Shown piece by piece: positions 49,545 to 59,376 of a stretch of DNA of 64,000 nucleotides (position 1 is its first letter; the number at the start of each line of letters is the position of its first letter). The position numbers and the translations under genes were made by a program. Under the pieces are notes generated by a model. That model was given only the letters and a program-made list of their open reading frames with translations, did not search any database and was not told the origin of the DNA. The DNA is taken from contig CM043966.1 of NCBI GenBank assembly GCA_014529385.2, positions 88,254,587 to 88,318,586 on the forward strand. The letters run 5' to 3'. Origin of the DNA: Adiantum capillus-veneris. Its lineage: Eukaryota; Streptophyta; Polypodiopsida; Polypodiales; Pteridaceae.

Positions 49545-49921
49545 TGGCTGCTACATTCAGATATCGGAAAAAGGACCTTTGGTTCACCAAGTAACAAGTG
49601 AAACAAAAATCTCTCATTGGTTGAAATGAGATGGGCATGCCTCCGATATATTTAAGCAAGCAAACCCCCCATCCAAAAGCATACTCGAAATGGCATCAAG
49701 CTGGTTGCCAACAAGGCCTGCAGCTCCGTTTGGCAATGTGTACGCAATGTTGCTGCCATTTCCTAGTCTCAGCATATAGCCCACAAGGGATGAGTGTGAG
49801 GACCTTAGTTAGGGGATACGTAAGAGGGAATCTTTAAAGTATTTAATACATAAGTCAACTTGGTGATACATAAGCATATCCCATGACTAAGGCCTCCCCA
49901 CTCAAGGAATACATGAGAGGA

Positions 49922-50360
49922 AAGCCCTTCTGAACCTCATACAACAACAATATGGCGATCAACCCCAAGATATTTTACATAGGGTAGTTGATAAAGTTCT
50001 AGTTGTCCTTAAGACTGACAATATCAAGGATCTAGATGAGAAGAAAGAGTTTGAAAAGGTACTAAACAATGCACGCACAGGAAAAGATTGGGAAACTTAT
50101 TATAGATTACAATGATGGTTGTAAAGTTGGTATCGTGGTGCAAGAGAATCCCTTGATCATGTCATTGGTGTTGCTATTGAGTTTGCATACGAAGAAGAAG
50201 AAGAGAATAGTAACTTGGATGATGTGCAAGAAGACAACAATAAATAAAATGAGGGTGCAGATGTGGAGACAAAGGCTATGCAGATCGTGGTATTGATGAT
50301 GATGATGATGTTGAAGAGGCTAATGAGGGTCAAGATGTCCAAGATATTGATGCCTAGTGT
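49922..50360 (+). pseudogene. Brr2 (U5 snRNP DExH helicase) N-terminal fragment, pseudogene
   Basis: The plus strand reads ALLNLIQQQYGDQPQDIL, VVDKVLVVLKTDNIKDLDEK and KKEFEKVLNN, then after a gap and shift GKLIIDYNDG, then IGVAIEFAYEEEEENSNLDD, then in another frame GIDDDDDVEEANEGQDVQDI followed by DA. The order and wording match the N-terminal region of plant Brr2, the helicase that unwinds U4/U6 in the spliceosome. Acidic EEEEE and DDDDD runs fall where expected. At least two frameshifts and stops. The helicase cassettes are absent. No intron is seen inside, so it may be a retrocopy. Confidence 0.8.
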
Positions 50361-50539
50361 TTACATAGAAGAATATTAGTCAAGTTTATGGTAGCATCGA
50401 CCCCAAAAAAACTAGAAGCTACCATATCTTCTCATTGGTATAGCTATCTTAGTTTGCTAGTGGAGTAAATTAACTCTTTGAAATACCAATAACAACACCC
50501 TCATGTGAAAGATTCTTTAATTGGCTTGTTAGAGCATGT

Positions 50540-50690
50540 GTCTTATGGCATAAGCACTTAATATCCCTCCCCCCTCACCCCCCCCCCCCCCGCGCGGGGT
50601 AGGTTCCTCCTCCCTTATGCATACGGTACAAGCATGAAATAAGCACTTAATATCCCTCCCCCCCCCCTCTAAAAACCCCCCTCTTGTACA
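50540..50690. repeat. C-rich direct repeat
   Basis: ATAAGCACTTAATATCCCTC followed by a long C run occurs at 50549 and 50639 (about 90 bp apart). The first run ends in CGCGCGGGG. CTTATGGCATAAG just before is a small palindrome. Confidence 0.75.
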
Positions 50691-50769
50691 CTCACGTGAT
50701 ACCATAAGGAAATCCATAGTGAATCCCCCTGGAGTTACACAAACGTACAATTTACACAAAACCTAAGTT

Positions 50770-51870
50770 TTTGGAAAGAGCTAAGGTTTCGAGGTTTTGC
50801 AATCGACTGGAGCTCTACAATTCATGGATGGAGTTGATCAGGTGCGGACGAATAGCGTGCTCAGCGAGTGGGGTGGAGGCGTGGAGGAAGAGATGGAGGA
50901 GGAGAGGAATGTATGTTTTTTTCTTTTTGCTTAATCCACTGCACGTTGTTCACACGCTGGAGTGTTTAAAGAACTCAAGGCGTAAGTGTCTGCACGCTGT
51001 TCGAGACAACCTGAAGGTGGAGCTCCATGCAGTTCGGTTAAGATGTTTTATGGTTGCAATACAAGCATGCTGTGCGTCTGCGCGCGTGCGCGGACGGATA
51101 GCGTGCTCATTTTTTGGGTTTGCTACAGCACATGTGGACTGTGAAATTAGTCGATTGTAGGACTGGGCGATTGTGCTGACATGGCGACTGTGGAACTGGG
51201 CGGACAAGCAGGCTGTTGAACATTTTGCGAAACCGTTGAACATGAAAAATCACCCTGCTGCTGTTTATGGACCTGTTGCAAACCAAAGTACAGATGTAAT
51301 AGAAATTGAGGTTGAGACTGCAATATAACTGAGTTGCCTAGCTGAGACTGCAATATAACTGCAATATAACTGAGTCAAAATGGGATAGGGAGCGAGAGTT
51401 ATGTATGCCCAATGAGGCTATGGGCCAATATTTTGTAGATTTTTCATTGTAACAAAATGAATGGAGTAGATTTGTGTCCCTTTTTAACTCAAGTGTCTGA
51501 CTGCCCAAGTGTGGGCTATTTTCCCAAATGTCTATATAAGTCACTTGAGCTAAGACGAGGGACTTTTTGGAATAGTGGATTGGATTATCATATAAGCTTG
51601 AGCTCTCTATCACTAGCCTCCATTCCTTTCACTCCATTATAATATCTATCCTAAGCATTCTTGCTTATTGCATTCCTAATGCAATGAAAGTTCTTCTTGC
51701 TCTAGCTTTCTTTACTTTTATGCTCATGTCTGCGTGAGGGACCGAGCAGAAGTAAGGGATTTGGATTGATTAAGACAAATAACATTGGTTTGGTTTGTTG
51801 GCACTGTCGGCTCATTTTGGATTTAGTGGATTAATAGTAGTCCAGAGTTCGGAAAAAGTGTGTCTCAACT
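50770..51870. other. Unassigned sequence, no gene supported
   Basis: ORFs on both strands at 50771-51243 overlap and show no recognisable domain. Small tandem repeats of CTGCAATATAACTGAG lie at 51317-51375. A TCTATATAAG TATA-like motif at about 51530 may belong to an old LTR or promoter; no partner was found. Confidence 0.4.
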
Positions 51871-51884
51871 TACAATTGTGCCCT

Positions 51885-52020
51885 TTGGGAGAGCATCCGC
51901 ATTTTTGGAGCAGCATTGCTGTTGATGTATGCAATCTCAACATAGTCTCCAGCTGTCCAAATTGAGGCTGCTATATATGGACCCCATTTATGCAAGATTT
52001 GTTTGTATGCCAAATTTATG
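51885..52020 (-). pseudogene. Exon-like coding fragment, unidentified
   Basis: The minus strand reads KWGPYIAASIWTAGDYVEIA, then YINSNAAPKMRMLSQRAQ, and ends at a consensus donor GTAAGT (about 51873-51878). The composition is that of a conserved globular protein, but I cannot name it. It lies in the DNA into which element 2 inserted. No further exons were recognised. It may be one exon of a host gene disrupted by the insertion, or a fragment. Confidence 0.4.
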
Positions 52021-52052
52021 GCTATTATTTGTATGCCGACTGTGTAACATGC

Positions 52053-52994
52053 TGTTAAGGCGGTTACGCCGCTAGCGGAAGCTAAATAGCGAGAACTCAA
52101 CCAACAACAGAATTTGTCAGACGAGGACGAAGCTTGACCCGCAGGAACATGGAAACAACTAGGTGGGTGTCAAATCACCTACTCGACCTTCTAATGACAA
52201 TCACTACTAAGGAAATCAAATCTAAGTTCTAAAATACGCAAGTGACTGAAATCCGTACTACGAACGAATGCTATACGAAACAGGATCTAGAATCATTGAA
52301 TCGATCTCAAACTCAAGGGAAAGTCTATACAGTAGGTAAGAACAACACCCTTAAGACTTGAACTGCAAAATCAACCTATAACCACTCCGTGCGGTAAACG
52401 CGTATGAAGACAGGCCGAAAAATACAGGTGACCGAAACTTGACCCCGATGGTACTAATGCGTAGCTCTACTCGTTGTGGTTCTATAGATATGATGCACGC
52501 TCTATTCCGACACACGAGTTGGAAGAAAACTCACACCGAAGCTCGTAGGAACTTACCACACATAGAAGCCGATAGCGCGCACTCTTGGTATCAGTGCGTA
52601 GCTCTCGCCGTTGCTAACACAATGGCGGTGTCGCTTCTCCAATGGCGGCTCCGTAGCTCGCGTAGCAAGTAGATAAGACTCTCTCTCTCTCTCTCACTCT
52701 CTCTCAGACACAGTCACGGCGCTCAAAAACTCACTTTGATTAATAATCTGCCTCCCTTAGGTTACAAAACTTTGTCTTATATACCTCAGCCTTGGAGGTG
52801 AGAACATCTCTAACTAATTACATCAGCAAGTGAAATTACTTCGGGATTACAAGCTGGAAACTCAATTGAGTCCCGTTACTTAATGAATGGCTCAATTCAA
52901 AATCAATGTCGGAAAGACATTTATTACAATCAATGGTTACAAAAATGATGAGTGTGAGCAAAAATGTGGGTGTGATCCTCTGCTGGCTCAACAC
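52053..52994 (-). repeat. 3' LTR of element 2 (942 bp)
   Basis: The sense strand starts TGTTGAGCCAGC at 52994, directly after the polypurine tract, and ends CCTTAACA at 52053. TATATAAG lies at 52783-52776 (minus), with a GA tract 70 bp further on (52705-52679). Same length class as the element 1 LTR. The 5 bp beyond the end (52048-52052, CATGC) should be repeated at the unseen right end. Confidence 0.93.
52776..52783 (-). promoter_or_regulatory. TATA box in the element 2 LTR
   Basis: TATATAAG on the minus strand, 211 bp into the LTR. The equivalent in element C is TATAAAAG (22400-22407). The element 1 equivalent is degraded to TATTTATA (21548-21541). Confidence 0.65.
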
Positions 52995-53009
52995 TTCCCC
53001 CCTCCGCGT
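52995..53009 (-). promoter_or_regulatory. 3' polypurine tract of element 2
   Basis: Minus strand CGCGGAGGGGGGAAG adjoining the LTR start. It primes plus-strand DNA synthesis. Confidence 0.93.
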
Positions 53010-53042
53010 TCATGTCGTCCCTGACATGACTTTTATGCTTGG

Positions 53043-56000
53043 TCAATAAAGTCCTGTCGTCTTGAGCATCTGCAAATGTGATTCGTATCGTAGGTTGCCG
53101 ATGGTCAAGGTTGGGCCGAATATTTTGCTTTCGTGGGTGAAAAAGCCGGTGTAGAAAGCTTCTTCGAATGTTTGCATGTGGAAGCTAGGCAAAAACATAA
53201 TCCTCTGGTATAGGAGGTGCAACACTTTTGGAGAAGGCTGCAATGAAAGATCATACATCATATCAGTCACTGTGTCGGCCGTCGATAGTAGACTCGAGGT
53301 CGTGGCTTTATCTGGCGCGAACACTTCAATGCAAGCTAAGAGAGTCCTGCAAATTTTCTTGAGCATCTGACACGAAAGGTCAGGAGAGCCAGCAAAGAGC
53401 TTGATGGTGTCCGTTAGGGTTTTCACCATGTAGGCTTTACCTATTCTCTCTCCTGCCTTTGGTCCTGGCATCCTGGGGTAATTAAGCCAATTTGGCTTCT
53501 TTTCTGCAATCCTGCCATGCTCTTTCCAGCTTCTGACTCTTGGCACCAGGCAGAAGGTTGCATCCTCCCGAATCTCCTTTGGTGCCTCTACCAAGTAGAT
53601 GAGGTAGGCTGGGTATTTGTTCAACCAACCTTTCCTCCATCTAGGCTGCGAATCCACAATCTTCTTTGATTGTTCCTCTTTTGTGATGTCGCCTTCGTAA
53701 AGAGCGACATACTGCTCCTCCTCTATTCTCTTTTTCGTTTTTATCACTTCAAACTTCATCAAAGGGAAAGGCAGGCTGGGTTGCATCCACTCTTCATGGA
53801 GCACTTTTGTGTCTAATCCCTGAAGTCTAATGGAGATTAGGAGTCTCCTCTCCCATTCCATTTCCGCTTTGGCGCTCTCCTCTGTTGACTTTTCTATTTG
53901 GTCATGGAGCCTTTGTTCTTCTTCTACAGAGATTCCTGAAGTTGAGGCCACCTCTTGAATTGGGGCTGGATCTTCAATTGTGGTTGCCTCTCCAGTTTCT
54001 GGTAGCTCTATGGCTGCTCCACCTGATCCTTCTTGTGGTGTCTCCGTCCCTCTTCTTTGTTGCTCTTGTAGATCTTGGAGCTGTTTGCGGAGGGTCTCAT
54101 TCTCTGTTCTTAGTGTTTGATTTTCTAAAGTGAGCCTCTCCTCTGCTGCCAATGATCCCTCCGCAATGTGCAACCTTTGCACTTGCTCTAATCTTAGCTC
54201 TCTTTGTAGGCTTCGGACCTGGTCTTCCAAAGCTGGTACAAGAGCTCCCTCTTGTTCGGTTCCTGCTCTGCTAGCTCTAGGGGTAGTCCTGAGTCTAGTG
54301 ATTGTTCTTTCTTGGAGCTCGACTCTTTCCCTTAGCTCAATGAGCTCAGGGAAAGAGTCGAGTCGTCTTCAATCCGCTCCCTTACTTCCTGTGCACTTGT
54401 TAATCTTTAGCCGCCTCCAAGTCGTCTTCAATCCGCTCCCTTGCTTCCTGTGCACTTGTTACTTCTCTTGAAGCCTCGGCTAGCTGGAGTATCAAGCCGT
54501 CTCTCTCGTTTTCCGCGTCGTAGAGTGATGCTTTATGACTTTCAGATTCAGTCATAGCATCCTCTAATTTCCTCTGCAACTCGGCTTCCCTTTGTTTGGC
54601 TGTCTCAATCTCCACTTCCTTTGCCTTGGATCTTTCTTTGATCCTGCTGAGCAGTTCATGCACCATGTGCATGTCTTTTTCATCTTCATCTGTCAACTCT
54701 AAAGCTTTTTCGGTCACCACCTCCACTGGCTTCGGCTCTTCTAGTACGTTCTGCTCGTCCAGTTTCTCTTCACTCTCTTTTGTACTCTTTATTTTTTCCT
54801 CTTTCCCTCTCCGATCATCTTGTTTTTGTAGGTGGATTCCATAGACCGCCTCAAGGGCCTCTTCTTCAGTGTACCCTATCGCTACCAGATCCTCATAATC
54901 GTTTTTCTTTTGCTGAATTGGATCTATCTCCTTTTCCTTGGTCCCGGCCTCCGGCTTTTCCATCCCAGCCGTGTCCATCTCTACTGTGGTCTCTTCCACA
55001 ATGATTTCCGTCTTCTTCGGGCTTGGTACATCAGTAAAGGAAGGCTAATTGTCCTCAGTCATCTTGGCTTTCCCTTTGTTTGCTTGCCCGTCTTTCTCTT
55101 GAGGTTCAGTAGACTCATCTACTTTCTTCTTCCCCTTGTCGTCGTTTTTCAGGTCAGCTTTTAAAAGTTGTACTTCCTCTTCAGTGTATGGCTCGATAGG
55201 TTGCTGCTCCAGTATAGCCTCTGACTCCTCATAAGCTCTAATATATTGATCATATTGATCAACATGTGGCCTGGATGAGCTAGTTCCGACTTTAGTGGGG
55301 TCTGGCACCCACTTTTCTTCAAAGTCCCCCTTTAGAGCTCTTTCCGCTCTAAACTGCTCCACCAGTCTTTCCATTCTTGCCGCTTTCTGACTTTTGGTTT
55401 GCTTGGGAGAAAATTTCTTCTTTGCTTTCTTCATAATCGGCTCATCCACATTATCTTCAGGTTCTGAAACTATTTCTAGTTTCCTGCGTGCTCTTGTGGA
55501 CGCCCTCTTAGATACTTCAGGCTGTTCTTCCTCCTCATCGGCTTCTCTAAGCCACTCATTCTGGGAGGGAACCTTTGGCCATTGATCTCTGGCTCCAATA
55601 GCTTCATAAGCTATTCTTGTCAGAACTTCAGCTCCTCCTATATACTTTGGCCTCTCGTTGTGCATGGCAATTACTTGCTCGTGGATGTGTTGAGCGTAAT
55701 TCACCTCTTTTGGCATATTGCTCTTCAATGCCCATGTGATGGTAGTTGCAATGGCATGGGGCGGTGTCGTATACTTTTGCGGTCTTTTACTGCAAATATG
55801 GAGAAATTGGTTGTACAGTCGGCAAAGGGTTGCCGCTCTTTGGTCTGCCATATCTCCATAAGTTGCATTCTGTTTCTTGGACCCATAAACCTCTATAGCC
55901 TCCCTTCTTTCCCTGACAGAGCTCCCTTTGTTGTTGAGCTTCAATGCATCTGCAATGAGCTGTGGAGTGATCTGTACCTCTACTTTCTCTCCATCTATTG

Positions 56001-56373
56001 CTGTCAATGTGGCTTTCCCATCCTTCTGAATGGAGGTTGCCAACTCATACACTCTTCTTGTATCTACACCTGATGGTCTCGAGGTGAAGAATCTGTGCAA
56101 GTCTACCCTTTCCAGGTACCTGCTGATGTTCTCTGACCTGCTATAATCCACCAATTCTTGTGGGATCATCGGTATATCCACCGCTTGCCCTTGAGGATCT
56201 CTGAAAGTCCCCTGGTAGATCTTTATTCCCTCTTGTTCCAGTACTGCTTCCTCCACCCAAGTTTTGGTTGGCTTGAGGGTTTCTGCTGGAATGTCAAAGG
56301 GTTCCGCTTCTGCAAGAGCATCTTTGATTGTCGGTCTTTTTCTCTTCGTTGCCGATAACTTGGCGGAATCCAT
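53043..56373 (-). pseudogene. Element 2 3' ORF (about 1100 residues), nearly intact
   Basis: The frame opens MDSAKLSATKRKRPTIKDAL at 56373 and runs 442 codons to a TAG at 55047. The same frame continues to 54400, then shifts to the frame 54230-53043. Residues 1-280 are a compact mixed region (IYQGTF, MIPQELVDYSRSENISRYLE, TPPHAIATTITWAL). Residues 290-440 are Lys/Glu-rich with KSQKAARMERLVEQF. Then come about 350 residues of heptad coiled-coil and a C-terminal region of about 250 residues (RWRKGWLNKYPAYLIYLVEA, LLYQRIMFLPSFHMQTFEEA). No enzyme motif, signal peptide or membrane helix is visible, so it is not an obvious envelope. Its place just before the PPT is that of the extra 3' ORFs known in Athila and Tat-type elements. 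Confidence 0.85.
54318..54463. repeat. Hairpin and tandem duplication within the 3' ORF
   Basis: 22-bp arms at 54318-54339 and 54341-54362 (begin CTCGACTCTTTCCC, one mismatch, 1-bp loop), directly followed by a 42-bp segment (54364-54402, GTCGTCTTCAATCCGCTCCC..) duplicated at 54422-54463. The frame changes across this block, so the rearrangement broke the ORF. Confidence 0.9.
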
Positions 56374-56399
56374 GGATCCTGTAACTCCAATTTCAGAAG

Positions 56400-59148
56400 T
56401 TAGCGTCTTTTTAGTACTGAAAGCCGAAATGAAGCTTTTAACTATTCAAATGACCTGAAAATTGAAACATGAGCTATTCAGGGCCTAAGGATGCAGGGTA
56501 GGTGAAAAAATATGCAAACTGGGCTCAGAATCATGCTGGAGACATCATACGCGTATGATGTCTTTTGTGTCAAAATGACTTCATATTGGTTGTGCTTGTA
56601 GCTGATAGTGTATACATGAGTATTATATGCTTGGATTTGAGTTTGGATCTCATTTGGTCAAGTTTTGGCCAGTTTAGTCCAGTTCAGGCTCTTGGCAAAA
56701 TTTTGAAAGGGAATTGGATTTTATGATCCAAATTGGATAAAACTTGGTGGTTCACCTTCAAATGGCATGTAGATCACTTCTGTTTGGTGGTTGAAGCCCT
56801 GAGGTGCCAAAATCACATAGTGAGACATCATACGCGTATGATGTCTTTTAGTGTATTTTTGGACCAAATTTCTCTATAAGCTTGGATATGGCTTTAGATA
56901 GGCTTATTCAGTGGATTTATGAATTTTGGATAGATTTTGGGCTAAAAATGGCTCTGGAGACATCATACGCGTATGATGTCTTTTTCATCAATTTTTCATG
57001 GGATTGATTCTGTGGACTCCCCATGTACTAGTGAATGACTGTCTCTACTCAAATCTTGGTTTGGACTTGAGTATGCTGAATTTGGGCTAAAATAGGCTTT
57101 GGATGAAGGATTTTCCCTCAATTGGGCTAATGGGGTGATCCACTTGACCAAATGGTTCCAAACTTCATATGTAGCATGTATTAGATATATATAATGGATG
57201 TATGATGACAAATGAGCAGTTTTGGCTCTGTAAGTGCAAATAGACATCATACGCGTATGATGTCTTTTGTGTCAAAATGGTGCTTTTTGGTTCCAGATAG
57301 CTTGTAGATGTGTTAATCAACAATCCTACAAAGTTTCAATGAGTTTGGAGTTATTTTGACAAAATTAGGACCAAAAATCAATTTTATGGCCTACTTAGCG
57401 TCTTTTTGGTTTTCCTTGGGTTTTCTAACTCCAATTCTCATGATACTTGGTTCATAGGATGTGATTAACATGTGGAATGAGGCTATGCACTCAAATGTTG
57501 AAATGGATGTGAAAATCATGCTGTGAGACATCATACGCGTATGATGTCTTTTCTTGAAATGTTGGTCTTTTTGTGCAAAGAATGCTTTGTGCTAGTGCCC
57601 TAAGCCCTGCTAGCTAGTTTTCAACTTAAAAAGTCATCAGTTTAGCTAAAAAGCCTCCTTATAGGCATTTCAGTCTCCGAAGTCGTCTTTTTGCCTTGGA
57701 GTTGAATTTCTTCAACTTTTCTTCTCGAGAGTTGCATTTCCAGCTCATTGGATATGTTGTGAAGCCACCTATTTGGTTGAACTTGACTTTGGCTCCCCGT
57801 TCTCCATCTTTCTCCATTTGGTTGCCCGAAAGCGTCTTTTCCACCATCGGTAAGTGAATCAGCTTTCTTTTGGGTTTTGCTTGCAAACATAAGTCATCCA
57901 TGTATATTTGAAGCTGCTTGTGAAGTTTCATGTCATTTCGTCGTCAATTTTAGCCATTATGCCAAAATGACGCTTTGTGTGTCCGCAGCCGAATCGGTTG
58001 TTCCGACCTACTTTTGGTGATCCAAACCCGGAGATACTCCATGGTTGCATTGCCCTCGATGTTGTTAAGCTTCCTGAGAAGTTTTGTGTCGTTTCGACAA
58101 CTTTTTTCTGTTTGCCTCTTGCAGGCTCTGTTGACCTAGGGTTTTTCAAGTCGTTCTTTCTCGAGCTTTGAGTGTTAGAAACCCATCTTCTATACTAGGG
58201 TAACCCACCTCTAAGTTCTTGCAAGGTTTGGTTAGGTGGTTGTGCCCCTACCTAGCGTTCTTTCCCATTCCCCGTCTGCTCTTGTTTCTTGGTTTTGGTC
58301 AGTTTTCACGACAAAAGTTAACGATAAGCATCAAAAGCTTATGGCAACGAGTCTACCTCTCATGTCTGGTGTCCTCTGAGCTCTCGTAGCAGTCGTAGAA
58401 GGCGGTAGAAGGTCGGATGCTCCTGTGTGCTCTTTGCTCTTTTCAAGAAGGTAATAGTGGAAATGAGCTTGAAAGTGATGTGAAAAATACTTAACTTCGG
58501 GCTTCTCGGATCACTTGTTACCAAATTTGACATGTGCTCCTATCTCGTCGTGAAATGCACTCTAGGATTTGAAATTTCTCAATTTGGACTCCGTTTGACC
58601 TGTTTCTGAGAAATCTGTCCACTTTGCCAAAATTCTGTCATTTCGGGCTTTCCGCAACTTTTTCAGAATTGTACCCAATTTTTACCATGGGTTGCCCTTG
58701 TCATTAGGACCATCACCGTCTATTCTTTTCTTTTTTCCGATCTCATTTCACCTGCTTTTTTATTTTTCTTTTACTTTTATTAAGAAAATCATAAAAAATA
58801 AAGGAAAATAGCAAATTGAAGCCAAAAAATTCCAAACATACACGATAAATAGCTGGTAACCCTGTGTATATGAATATACACTTATCTGTGATTTCTGGAC
58901 TTGGATTACCACTTTTTTTACTTTTTTGCTCCAAAAACACTCTTATTTAGTGATATTTACACGTCTAGAGACCCAAATTCATCATTTGATCTCTTCTTGT
59001 TGCAAAAAAAGGTATATAAGGGCATAAATATTATCAATATCCGCAATCAAACATAAAAATTGCAAAATCATGTAAGACACTGCCCTTGTAATATAATTTT
59101 TGTTTTTCTTTGTTTTTGGCGCTTGTAGCTGCTTTGTAACTCCTGTAT
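56400..59148. other. Element 2 conserved non-coding block
   Basis: Equivalent of 2617-5250 in element 1. The start shares AGTTAGCGT.TTTT and TTTTAACTAT.CAAATGAC with 2642-2700. No coding frame; the ORFs at 57642-58171 are overlapping shadows. It carries the palindrome array at 56541-57558 and is AT-rich toward 58740-59100. Confidence 0.75.
56541..57558. repeat. Array of five perfect 22-bp palindromes, CATAC version
   Basis: Copies at 56541-56562, 56824-56845, 56959-56980, 57243-57264 and 57537-57558, each GACATCATACG + CGTATGATGTC without a single mismatch. Start-to-start spacing is 283, 135, 284 and 294 bp. Most are followed by TTTT. Intervening DNA is unique. Confidence 0.97.
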
Positions 59149-59149
59149 A

Positions 59150-59162
59150 CCTCCCCCCCTCC
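59150..59162 (-). promoter_or_regulatory. Internal polypurine tract downstream of pol (element 2)
   Basis: Minus strand GGAGGGGGGGAGG, next to GTCCGGGAGGAC, as at 5252-5285 in element 1. It falls just after the end of the pol tail and about 6.2 kb upstream of the 3' PPT. Confidence 0.5.
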
Positions 59163-59376
59163 TAGTCTGAGTCCTCCCGGACGACTATGAAGTGTCTGTG
59201 GGCGAAGCATTGTAGTTGTTTTGGTCATAAGTTCCCAATGCAATTGCAGAGCGATGATACAACAGTCTTTCCAATAAAGCTGCTCTTTGTTTGATTGAAG
59301 GATTGGTGGTCGGGTTTTGGGTTGGTTTTACTGCGGTAGTAGAATCAGTAGATGGATTCATCTTTACCTTGTTGTT

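Noticed and set aside
50771-51243. Overlapping ORFs of 129 (+) and 97 (-) residues
   Set aside because: Mutually overlapping on opposite strands, Cys/Arg-rich without a family pattern; likely chance.
53043-56373. Envelope-like protein, as in Athila-type elements
   Set aside because: No signal peptide, no membrane helix and mostly coiled-coil; the position is similar but the sequence gives no support.
56541-57558. Regularly spaced short repeats as a CRISPR-like array
   Set aside because: The setting is a eukaryotic retrotransposon, repeats are perfect palindromes, and the spacers are 110-270 bp and are part of conserved element sequence.
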